From positions 1,696 to 59,772 of the forward strand of contig JADGJH010000002.1 of the NCBI GenBank assembly GCA_027596945.1: 58,077 nt of DNA, read 5' to 3'. The position numbers were made by a program, and so were the translations under genes. Below, piece after piece: positions 22,901 to 32,186 of this stretch (positions are counted from its first letter, which is position 1; the number at the start of each line of letters is the position of its first letter). The notes beneath the pieces were generated by a model that was given only the letters and a program-made list of their open reading frames with translations, was not told the origin of the DNA and made no database searches. The stretch is from Physocladia obscura (taxonomy: Eukaryota; Chytridiomycota; Chytridiomycetes; Chytridiales; Chytriomycetaceae).

Positions 22901-24409
22901 AGCAGAATATGAAATTGGAGAGATGTATCAGAAAGGCACTGGCGTTGATCAAGATCTTGACAAAGCCGTAGAGTGGTTAGTATTTTTTTTTTTTTTTGAA
23001 TCGGATTTTTGTTTTGATTTGCAGGCATGTTCAGGTTTAAGCGAGCCGCTGCGAAAAACCATGCGCAAAGTCAAGTTTCTCTTGGAAGCATGTATTTGAA
23101 TGGCGTAGGTATTTTAGCATCGGATCCTGGCAAAGCCGTTGAATGCTTTAAAAAGGCTGCTTCCAGTGGAAACCCTGATGGACAAAATAGCCTTGGGCTC
23201 TGCTACATTGATGGCATAGGCGTTACAAAAGATCTCACGAAGGCCATTGAATGGTTTCTCAGCTTATCAGATTTATTTTGTTGATTAAAAAAAAAAAAAA
23301 AGGCTCTCAAAAGCTTCAACTCAGGGCCATATTGAAGCACAAAATCGGTTGGCATTAATTTATCTTCAAGATAATGGCCATCAAAGAGACGAAGCGCGTG
23401 CTATTGAATTGTTTGTTGTTTAATCTTATTATGTAGTTTTACGCTTTACATATCTATTGTTCACTTCAGGCTGAAAAAAGGTGCAGCTCTGAAAAATTCC
23501 AAAAGCCAAAATCTTCTTGGTCTTGCTTATCGAAACGGAACGGGAGTTAAAAAGTGCTATACTGATGCAGTTGAATGGTGAGCTTAATTGGAAAAAATTT
23601 TGACATTGAAAACAAAACCCAAGGTTTGAGCTCTCTGCTAGTCAAGGTAATATTGAAGCCAAAAATAATTTGGCATACATGTGCCTCAATGGTTTCGGAA
23701 CTCCTCAAGATTATCAGGAGGCCATAAATTTGTATACAATGACATCGTCTTTGGGTGATACTTCCGGACAAGTTGGACTAGCTTACATGCATCTGCATGG
23801 TTTAGGTGTTTCGAGAGATTTGGGAAGAGCCTTTGATTTGTTGAGTTTTTTTTTTTTCCCCCTTCTCTCTGTCTATCCTTTTGCTTTTTCTTCTAAGCAG
23901 TTCATCTAGATATACCAAAGCCGCAATTCAAGAAAATTCAGAAGCTCAATGCGCCCTTGGTCGAATGTATCAAAATGGTGCGGGTGTTGAAAGAAACCTA
24001 TATAAGGCATTTGATTGGTATCAAAAATCTGCAAGTCAAAATAACTCTGATGGACAAAATAATCTTGGTTTGATGTACTTAAACGGATATGGAATGGCAA
24101 AACCAAGTTTTTCAAAGGCTTTTGAATGGTTTTTCTTTCGCTCCAGCTTTTATTAATTCATGACTAACATTTTGAATTTCAGGTTTCAAAAATCAGCTAA
24201 ACAAGGTAATCCTAAAGGTGAAAACAATGTAGGCCATATGTATGAATATGGATATGGCGTTCGAAAAGATCAGCGGCAGGCAATTGAATGGTTTGTAAAC
24301 CAAATTTAGAAGAAACTGTAAAATTTATGAAATTTTTAGGTATGAAAAGGCAGCAAACCAAGACTTGGAGGATGCAATAAAATCATTACGTCGACTTGGG
24401 GTTGACTAA
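19970..24409 (+). CDS. TKL protein kinase - TIR-like domain - Sel1 repeat protein, 5' end uncertain
   Basis: Sixteen exons: 19970-20113, 20142-20403, 20457-20568, 20629-21074, 21127-21976, 22033-22208, 22257-22380, 22436-22518, 22574-22975, 23035-23253, 23303-23410, 23470-23577, 23624-23839, 23910-24128, 24183-24290 and 24340-24409, giving at least 1214 residues. After a helical N-terminal part comes a complete kinase: GRGSSATVYKG loop, VAVK lysine, HRDIKSFN loop, ADFGLS, SPEQ and DIWSFG. Next is a TIR-like domain (about 21880-22520: TIFMSYCW, VTWLDVD, AVICVSNEYSQSENCVREF, with the Glu of VREF at the NADase-Glu position). About eleven Sel1 repeats follow, typically SxLGxMYxxGxGVxxDxxKAxEW. 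Likely a signalling or innate-response adaptor kinase in the cytoplasm; its role is inference. The 28-nt intron 20114-20141 is unusually short. Confidence 0.85.
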
Positions 24410-24414
24410 ATAAA
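24409..24414 (+). terminator. Poly(A) signal overlapping the stop codon of the TKL-TIR-Sel1 gene
   Basis: The stop TAA (24407-24409) supplies the first A of an AATAAA hexamer. If this signal is used, the 3' UTR would be only a few tens of bases. Confidence 0.4.
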
Positions 24415-25272
24415 ATCTTTTAAATGATGATTCTGCACATTACTATAATTAATTTTTTATTGCAACTAATTCAGAAATTTCTTCCCAACTAATGTTTGGT
24501 GCAATTTTCACAATATTTCAAATATTCAAAACTTTTCGTTTCTTGCAACAGTTTTAAATCGTGAAGATAACTGTTGTGCGTACAAAACACACCAGTTCTT
24601 CAAATTTGACCAGAAATTTTTCATACAAACTATTTCAACTTCTCAGTTCACAGATACCAATTGACAGTTTTTTTACCCTCGATTCAGGTACCTTTTTTTT
24701 TTTTTTTTCTGTAATATATATATTTTTATTTGTGTGAAGTTTTGCTGAAACAGCAGTATGCAATGGTCATTTCGGTGACAGCTGAAGATTGTTCACGAAA
24801 TAGGAGTTCAAAAACGCTTGTATTACATTAAAAAATAGCTTTAATATTAAAATACAATTTGGAATGGGTGAATTTTTATTACGGCAGTGTCGCCAATTTG
24901 ATGAAAAATATTTTTGCTGGTAGTTTTCATTAGGATTTGTGGGTCACTCGTCAGCAAGTTTGTTCCATCCTTCTTTTTTTTTTTGCAATTAGGTGAAAGT
25001 TCGTTACTTTCCTCAAATATTCGAAAAAATTTGTTATAATTCAAATTCGCTCTTTTGATGCCAAAATTTCATAATTTTCGTCCTATGAGTGGTGATTAAG
25101 TGAGAAGCAGGGATAGGGACTACTATTTGTAGAAGTATTTGTAATTGCTGGCATGGTCGAAACAACGAGGGTCAAACTCTAACCTTAAAAATTTTCCATT
25201 TGGTCAACAAATGGGATAACCAATTAAATAAAATCAAACCAAAGAAGGAAAAATAATAATAAAATAATTTAA
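24410..25272. other. Intergenic, AT-rich, nothing recognised
   Basis: About 860 bases with a 20-base T run near 24690 and a TA-rich patch after it. No gene, repeat or RNA structure is supported. Confidence 0.5.
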
Positions 25273-25899
25273 ATGTCGAGAGCAGCAGTCTACCTCCCAG
25301 ACGGCTTCTACAACTACTCGGCTTCTCTGTACGGCGAAGAACCAAGCAAAAATCTTGCTCTTGGTGCCAGTGGCAGTTTCGCATTGCTGTTCATCGCGCA
25401 CCTTGTCCAATCCATCCGCTTCAATTATTCTACATATTGGGAAATCATTGTTCGCCGATCCGCACACCCTTGATTACAAAACATTTTCGTGGGGTGCGAT
25501 AGATTTTTATTTGCGATTTAAGGTGCCGGGTCTGGGATTCTGGTTTCAAGTGTGGAACATTACACAATAGGCACAAATATTTTGATTGGAGGGTTGATTA
25601 TCCAGGTTCTATCTTATGCCTCGTTTCTTGCCACTGGTTTTTAACCGCGGAAAGCATGTCAACACTGAAGAGTCGCATGTTTTACGTGTTGTTTTCTGGT
25701 GCTGTTTTGGTTATGGCTTGTTACGTGTTCCGTGTGGTTGAGTTTTCGATGGGATATAATTTACCAATGAAGAGCATATGTATGTTTTTTTGCAGTGGCG
25801 ATGCTGCTTTTTAACATTTTCCATCTGGGGCACTTGTTGAGAATTTCAAATATTGTGCCACGTGCAAAGGAGAGAATCGTTACTGTCGAGACTGTTTGA
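25273..25899 (+). pseudogene. Decayed RTA1-like membrane protein (lipid-translocating exporter family)
   Basis: The start MSRAAVYLPDGFYNYS followed by a hydrophobic segment and AHLVQSIRF fits the N-terminus of fungal RTA1-type seven-helix proteins. Later pieces also match in order: FLFAI-stop-GAGSGILVSS (family: ...SF.IQG.G.G), NILIGGLIIQVLSYASF, YVLFSGAVLVMACYVFRVVEF and MLLFNIFHLGHLL. The damage is clear: two in-frame stops (TGA after SAHP near 25472 and TAA in place of a Gln codon before GAG), two frame changes (near 25640 and near 25780), and about 100 residues of the middle helices missing. Family members confer resistance to toxic lipophilic compounds. This copy cannot make a normal protein. 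Confidence 0.7.
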
Positions 25900-26430
25900 G
25901 TCTTTGTTTTTTTTTTCTTCAATCAAAATTTTCAGTCTTAACAAAGACTTTGAACTATTGATGGACATATGAACAAACTCAACATTATCATTTTTTCAAA
26001 ATTTGCACCGCTGGCAAAACACAAAGAAAAGTTTCCTATTTTAAAAACGTGTAGTTCATAAATTCAGGGTTTAAATAGTTACCTTGCTCCTACAAAAGCT
26101 TTTCAAAACTTGGAGAGGCATCTAAAATACTGTGTTGCCTAACAAAGCTGAATCTGTTTGCCATTTTCTTGGTTAGTAACACATTAAAATATCATTAGTT
26201 AACCACATTCACCAAACCATGACCTAATTCAAATTTTGCAGCAAAATACTTTTTTTTGAGGATGACATTTTCGCTGAACAGATTAGCCGTCCAATTTAAA
26301 CTGCCGCATCGGCGCTCTTTCACTTCTTCCGATCTATTGCTCCCCGTGAATTACCCCAAACTTAGCAATCTTGGTCGAATAATTGTGTTTGCCAATCTGT
26401 TGATTCATCTATTCATTGAGACAAAAGAAG
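25900..26430. other. Upstream region of the PDK1 gene
   Basis: About 530 AT-rich bases. An out-of-frame ORF from 26256 runs over the start of PDK1, but the kinase frame is closed by a stop codon just before its ATG at 26431. No clear promoter motif. Confidence 0.4.
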
Positions 26431-28304
26431 ATGCAAAACCAACAACTCCCACATTCAAACGCCGCCACCGCCGCTCGAAAGCCGCAACCGAAAGACTTTT
26501 CGTTCGGAAGAATCCTAGGCGAAGGATCGTACGCAACGGTTGTCGCGGCTAGTGAGAAAGCAACCGGACGCTTGTTTGCAATCAAAATCTTGGATCAGAA
26601 GTTTATCATGTAAATAAGTCATTACTTCTGTATCATGTGTCTATTCCAACGCCGCCAACTGACTCTCATGTCCCAGCAAGGAGAAGAAAATCAAATACGT
26701 GTTTATTGAACGTGATGCTCTCAACGCAACAAACCATCCCTTCATCGTCAAGGTACAGTCAATCGAAAATTGTTTTTTCCATGCTTATGAACACCAACCA
26801 CACAAACTTCACAGCTTTTTTACACCTTTCAGTCTGCAACGTCTCTGTACTTTGCTATGGAGTTCGCGCCGAATGGAGATCTACTCGAACTCATGAAGAC
26901 CAGAGTCTTCAGTCCCAAAGCCATCAAATTTTACACAGCAGAGATTATCGTAGCTGTCGAATACTTGCATTCGTGTGGAATTCTGCATCGTGATATCAAA
27001 CCAGAGGTTGTCTTCGCATATTTTTTATTTTGTCAGTGTACCTTATTTTCTTCGCTGGCAGAACGTTTTGATATCGGTTGGCTATCACATTAAACTGTGT
27101 GACTTTGGGAGTGCGAAACTGCCGCCGAAACCCGGTGATTCACAGCAACCACTTTCATCGCCGTCGGAAGTGTCTGAACAGACCTCATCTGCCTCATTCG
27201 TTGGAACAGCCGAATACTGTCCACCAGAACTTCTTTCCGAACATGCCGCATCACCCGCCTCAGATATTTGGGCTATTGCGTGTATTTTTTTCTATTTGAA
27301 TCTCAAAAGACCGCCGTTCAAAGGCGGAAACGATTATCAGACGTTCCAAACAATCCTTGCGTTGAAATACGAACTGCCTGAAACTTTTGACGTGGAAGCT
27401 CGAAAAGTAATTGAACGTGTTTTGGTTCTGGATCCAGCGACACGTGCGACTATTCCTGAAATCAAATCAATGGCACATTTTGCGACTATCAAAGACTGGA
27501 GTACTTTGCATTTACAGAATGCACCCGAGTTGCCGCGAATACCAGCCGATGGCGATAATAAAGATCGGTTTACTAACGATGAATTAGCCGAATGGTACGG
27601 ACGAGGCTTGAATATTTCTGATACTGTTTCAAGAAATGCTGCAGGCAGTGGTGTTGGAACTGTACAGTCAATGTCAGAAGATATTTTTGAGGATGCAGAT
27701 TCAAGTGCAGATAGCTTACGCTATCCATATGAAGTTGAGGATGGTGTTGATTCGGAAATTGAAGCGCCTACATTTGTGCAAGAAGTTTTGGCTGTTGATC
27801 CGAAATTACAAAGAGAAGAAGCGTTGCACAATCAGAGATCGAGTGTGTTGGCTCCGTTGTTAAAAGATGATGAGCTGGTTGTTATGGTTGGAACGGTTGC
27901 GCGACGAAAGGGGCTATTTTCAAGAAAGGTTGGATTGATGTTAACAGATCTTCCAAGTGAGTGAATTCCCTCTTTTTTTTCTTTTTTTTCTTTTTTTACC
28001 AGCGTGAAAACTTCGATACTGAAATCGTTAATATCAGGATTATCTTTTTTTGATCCCGAAAAATTCATTCATCAAAAGAGCATCGAGTGGAATAACTCAA
28101 TCGTGGTGGAATTGAAGGACAAGAAAAATTTTGTCATTAAAACGCAATCAAAATCTTATTTTTTAAAGGTGAATATTGCTGTACATTTTTAATTTGTCTA
28201 TTTACTGGTTAGCGCTAATAAAAATAATAAAAAATAAAAAATTGAAGGATTTGGAACAGAATGCTGATCGATGGGCAACTGCTATTCGAAAATTTATTCT
28301 TTAG
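26431..28304 (+). CDS. 3-phosphoinositide-dependent protein kinase 1 homologue with PH domain (509 residues)
   Basis: Exons 26431-26609, 26677-26752, 26815-27006, 27062-27956, 28038-28168 and 28248-28304. PDK1 (Pkh/Ksg1 in yeasts) phosphorylates the activation loop of other AGC kinases at the plasma membrane. The kinase domain (about residues 22-345) has GEGSYATVVAA, AIKILDQKFIIKEKKI (the PIF-pocket region), HPFIVKLFYTFQ, HRDIKPEN, LCDFGSAK and SFVGTAEYCPPELL with the PDK1-type activation loop. After an acidic linker, residues 420-505 (RRKGLFSRKVGLMLTD, then LSFFDPEKFIHQ, ending DRWATAIRKF) match the PDK1 PH domain. All catalytic residues are present and all six exons join in frame. Yeast orthologues often lack a clear PH domain, so keeping it is an ancestral trait. 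Confidence 0.93.
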
Positions 28305-29551
28305 TGGCCAGATATTTGCTGGGTATATTAAAAAAAAAAATTCAATAAATATTTGGGTACACAATATTTTTTGAAAGTAATTTCACCAAAACACCGGAAT
28401 AGCGAGTTTTCGAATGTATTTGCATCGACTGGACTAATTGAAGTTGTTGCAAACACTACAGCGAAGGGCAAAAACAAAAACCAATTAGTATTAACAACTT
28501 TTCTCCACTGTAACATAAATTATCAGTATTAATGGCTATAATTCCACCTCCTAACACCAAAGACTGCAGTATCCAGAGCTTTAACCACGGACACCACTGT
28601 TATTCCTCGCGCAAGACGCAACAATATTTGTTTCAATCAGCAAGAGCGACAACTATTCCACAAATATCCTCAAACAGGTATTGAGCAAAACCAAATTTTC
28701 TGGCGTTGTTTGTTATTGAAGTATATTCATAAAGCACGAGGCAGCATATTCAATGATTTCTGCAACATTTTTACAATTTCGAATTCGTCAGTAGGAAATT
28801 CAAGAAACTTTGCGTATGGTGCCTGCAATACAACTTGGAATCATTCATTTGCGACAGACGGGATAGTTATTATTGGCATTGATGCACTTGCCAAAAAATA
28901 TTTACCTTCTTTGAATACTCCGAGTTTCTTCATATTTAATCAGAAATAAACCCCCAATCCTTTGAAATCAGAAATAAGGCCGTTTCGGCAAACATCAGGA
29001 AAAAAATTCCAAATTTCAAAACGAATGTTCAAATTAAATCTGAAAAACACTCCTTTAATTCTGATAGTTGGGCGGATCTTCTGTGGAAATTCAATAAAAA
29101 ATGCAAGGAATTAATCCGACAATCTGAAATCCTTTTTTTTTTTTGTTTTTTTCTAAAGTAGTATGATTCAAGCGAGTCATGTCCTAAGTTGATTGAATTT
29201 TTTGCTCTTTTTTTTTGTTTGATTAGGTAGGTCACGTGCATTAGGCTTTGTGTAATCAGGAAATTTTTCGTTGGAGAGGAATTAGATTCTCGGTTTAACC
29301 TTATCTCTGAAAATTTCCGTAAAAATCATTAAACTTGTTGAATTCAGTTAATGATAACCAATATCGATAGCAAAAAAAAGAAAGAAATTGAAGCTAAACG
29401 AAATCAGCAAATAAATTTTGTGGAATCAAATAAGGACAAAAAAAAAAATTTTTTTTTCCAATGACAAAAAAAATTTAAACCACAGGACTATAAAGAACGC
29501 TGCAATATCTGAAAAATTTTAGTTCAAATCAAAAAGAAAAATTGGTTCGAA
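28305..29551. other. Intergenic with possible coding remnants
   Basis: Short open stretches occur on both strands between about 28530 and 29120 (plus: IPPPNTKDCSIQSFNHGHH and NSDSWADLLWKFNKKC; minus: APYAKFLEFPTDEFEIVKML), all broken by stops. They may be remains of a gene, but I cannot choose a strand or family. The end contains a TATA box for the cellulase gene. Confidence 0.4.
29489..29495 (+). promoter_or_regulatory. TATA box of the GH6 cellulase gene
   Basis: TATAAAG lies 57 bases before the ATG, with the fungal transcription start expected about 30 bases after it. A clear TATA box fits an inducible secreted-enzyme gene. Confidence 0.55.
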
Positions 29552-29860
29552 ATGAAACTGGCCGCTGTTCTTTCTGCAATTACTGTCGCTGCGCCGTTGC
29601 TGGTTGCCGCCCAGAGCTGCCAATCTATTTACCTGCAATGTGGTGGAATCAACTGGACTGGAGCTACTTGCTGTGCTTCTGGTACTGTGTGCACCGACTT
29701 GAATCCATATTACTACCAATGTCTTCCTGGAACTGCATCCTCAACAACCGCGACAAAAACCACTACTACCACAACCACCACAACCACAACGAAACCCACT
29801 ACTACTACTACTAGTACTACTACTAGTACTACCACTGCTACCTCAACTTCAAAACCAACA

Positions 29861-29900
<40 letters not shown>

Positions 29901-31204
29901 TTCCTACCACCACCACAACGACTACCACAGTCCCAACTACAAAAACAACGACCACAACTTCTGCCGCGCCAACGACCACTGCCAGTGCCGGCAACCCATA
30001 CACTGGTCAAAAGCTGTACACAAATTCACTTTGGATCACCCACATGCAATCTTCGGTCGCCATCGACTCAACATTGTCGTGCGCTGTCGGAAAGCTTTCA
30101 ACTGCTGGCCAATCGATTTGGTTGGACACGATGTCCGCTATTAGTTTGATTGCCCCAGCGCTTGCAGATGCAGAAACTGTTTCGGGTGGAGCACCAATCA
30201 TTATTCAATTTGTCATTTACGACTTGCCAGGGCGTGACTGCGCTGCATTGTAAGTTTTAATTCAAGAAAAAATTTTGTCGTCAAAAGAATGAAACTAATT
30301 TAACTCACTATAAAGGGCGTCGAATGGAGAGCTTCCAGCTACAGATGCCGGAATCGCGACATATAAATCAGATTACATTGACCCAATTGTTGCTGCCTTT
30401 AAATTGAAGGCTTCCAACATCCGTTTGGTTTTGATCATTGAACCGGATTCACTCCCTAACATTCTTACCAACGCAAACCTCGCGACTTGTGCTACATCGG
30501 CTCCATACTACCGCGAAGGAATCGAATACGCGTTGTCTCAGTTGGCCAACATTCCCAATGTGTACATGTACCTTGACATTGCCCACGGCGGCTGGCTCGG
30601 TTGGCCAAATAACCTGTCGGGAATTGTTCCAATTATGCAGTCGGTTCTCACTGCCGCAGTTGCTCTCAACCCAGCCGTTTCTTCAGCTGTGCGTGGATTT
30701 GCAACCAACGTTGCCAATTATTCGCCCACCCACGCCAACGGTGTTGCTCCAGTCGTTGGAGCAACACTTTCTCCGGGAACTTACAATGGCGTCACGTACG
30801 AAGAATACGAGGGCAATCCCGCCATTGACGAAACCACCTACGTTCAACTGCTCACTGAGGCGTTTGCCGGAACGGGTCTCCCAGCAAACTTTGTCATTGA
30901 CACGTCTCGTAATGGGCGCGCGGGTATCCGTGACGCGTGGGGTGACTGGTGCAACGTGAACGGAGCTGGTATTGGATACTTCCCGCAAGCCAGCCCAGAT
31001 TCTACAACTCCCAGTCTTGATGCATACACGTGGATCAAACCACAAGGAGACGCAGACGGGACATCCAATACTACTGCACCGCGTTATGATGCTCACTGTG
31101 GACTTGCTGATTCTCTCCCGAATGCGCCACAAGCGGGACAATGGTTCCACGCCGAATTCGATATGCTTGTCAAGAATGCGAACCCAGCAATTGCGGGATG
31201 CTGA
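29552..31204 (+). CDS. Secreted cellobiohydrolase, family GH6 with N-terminal CBM1 (528 residues)
   Basis: Exons 29552-30249 and 30316-31204. The enzyme cuts cellobiose from cellulose non-reducing ends with inversion. Residues 1-20 are a signal peptide ([21 protein letters not shown]). Residues 22-57 are a fungal cellulose-binding module ([19 protein letters not shown]...YYYQCLPG). A Thr-rich linker of about 80 residues follows. The GH6 domain starts near 147 (NPYTGQKLY) and has [18 protein letters not shown] with the first signature Asp, [10 protein letters not shown] with the catalytic acid region, [33 protein letters not shown] and the C-terminal NANPAI. It has the normal length and all signatures. 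The single 66-bp intron falls within the ALASNGE motif. A TATA box and an AATAAA at 31252 bracket the gene. Confidence 0.96.
29755..29965 (+). repeat. Threonine-codon microsatellite in the cellulase linker
   Basis: Runs of ACT and ACC/ACA triplets, including an almost pure (ACT)n tract around 29860-29900, encode the Thr-rich O-glycosylated linker between CBM1 and GH6. The tract is likely to vary in length between strains. Antisense it reads as a long poly-Val frame, which is a shadow. Confidence 0.8.
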
Positions 31205-31251
31205 TCATTTTTAAAATAGGGCTTTTGCCTTTCCCTTTTCGTCGGTTTTAT

Positions 31252-31257
31252 AATAAA
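31252..31257 (+). terminator. Poly(A) signal AATAAA of the cellulase gene
   Basis: Canonical hexamer 48 bases after the stop at 31202-31204. Confidence 0.5.
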
Positions 31258-31893
31258 ATTTTTGTTTGTCTTTTTCGTCTGGCTGGTGAATTCCGATCAA
31301 TTTCTTTAAAAGTTTGTGGTGTAAAGTTTGCAACCCTTGCAGAATCAATGTTGATATCAGATAGCTGACCGCATGACTGATTTTTCATGAAATCAAAAAG
31401 TTTTCTAAAAAAAACTGAATTACTTTCCGCTTTCGTTGTTGATTTTTAAAAAGGAGAATTTAAAATCAAGAAAATAGAGCAAGCCATTTGAATAAAAACT
31501 TTTGCGTCCAAGATCATTTAGTTTTTTATTTTGCAAACTGTGAACTTCTTATATGGTAAATTGATAATTTAAGGAAATTTTTTAATTTTTGCAATTTGAT
31601 AAATGTGATCAAATTGCTTTCTCTTGCTGTAGTTAAAACTCCGATTTTGACTTCTAGAAGCTGCTTTTCCCTACAGGCAATGTTGTGTATCTGACTCAAT
31701 TTGTAAAGTTTGAAGCGTATTATTTATTGCCTTACTGGTTCTCCAGCGTCTCGTTTGCAGTTTAATAATATTACCAATCGATTCAAAATGCTAAACAATA
31801 AAAGTCGGTTGCAACGACAACAACAGTACTGACCGCCAAAATGACAATCGAAACAACAACTCCAGTCAAGCAAGACAACTACAACTATTATTA

Positions 31894-32010
31894 TCATAGT
31901 TGCTGCTGAAGAAACATGTGCAAGTATGTCTGGATAATGCGGCGGGCAAAGTAAAACTGGGTCAACTTGGTGTGTTTCCAGTCTGCCAAACCCAATTTTT
32001 TCCACAGCAT
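31894..32010 (-). CDS. Very small ORF (38 codons), doubtful, possibly a last exon
   Basis: Starts MLWKKLGLADWKHTKLTQFY and ends with a stretch that would form an amphipathic helix (ARRIIQTYLHMFLQQQL). It follows a good acceptor (ATTGTTGCAG) two codons upstream of the ATG, so it could be the last exon of a minus-strand gene whose earlier exons I cannot place. The amino-acid use looks protein-like, but no family is recognised. Confidence 0.25.
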   Translation of the reverse strand: MLWKKLGLADWKHTKLTQFYFARRIIQTYLHMFLQQQL

Positions 32011-32186
32011 CGACAACTGCAACAATTAATACAAAATTCAAGGTAAATAAAATCAATTTTCTCCATTGTTCTTTGGCTTTAGAATACGAAATCGATATGC
32101 AATGAAAGAAAAAAGATGCTGGTCGATTAATCGCACATGGGCGTTTTTTGCAGCAAACCAAAAGATTGAAAGTCACGTGACGGTCG

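Larger units (their letters stand above)
31205..32186. other. Intergenic between the cellulase and the GC-rich gene
   Basis: AT-rich apart from the last tens of bases. A short minus-strand ORF (31894-32010) is listed separately. Otherwise nothing is recognised. Confidence 0.4.

Noticed and set aside
26256..26552. ORF of 98 codons overlapping the start of PDK1
   Set aside because: It is out of frame with the kinase; the PDK1 frame has its own ATG at 26431 after an upstream stop.
27961..28002. 42-nt intron in PDK1 using GTGAAT and an acceptor at 28002
   Set aside because: The 81-nt alternative (27957-28037) uses a better GTGAGT donor and gives the PH-domain join LTDLPR|LSFFDPEKF without extra residues.
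29713..30003. Minus-strand poly-valine frame
   Set aside because: It is simply the complement of the threonine-codon repeat in the cellulase linker.
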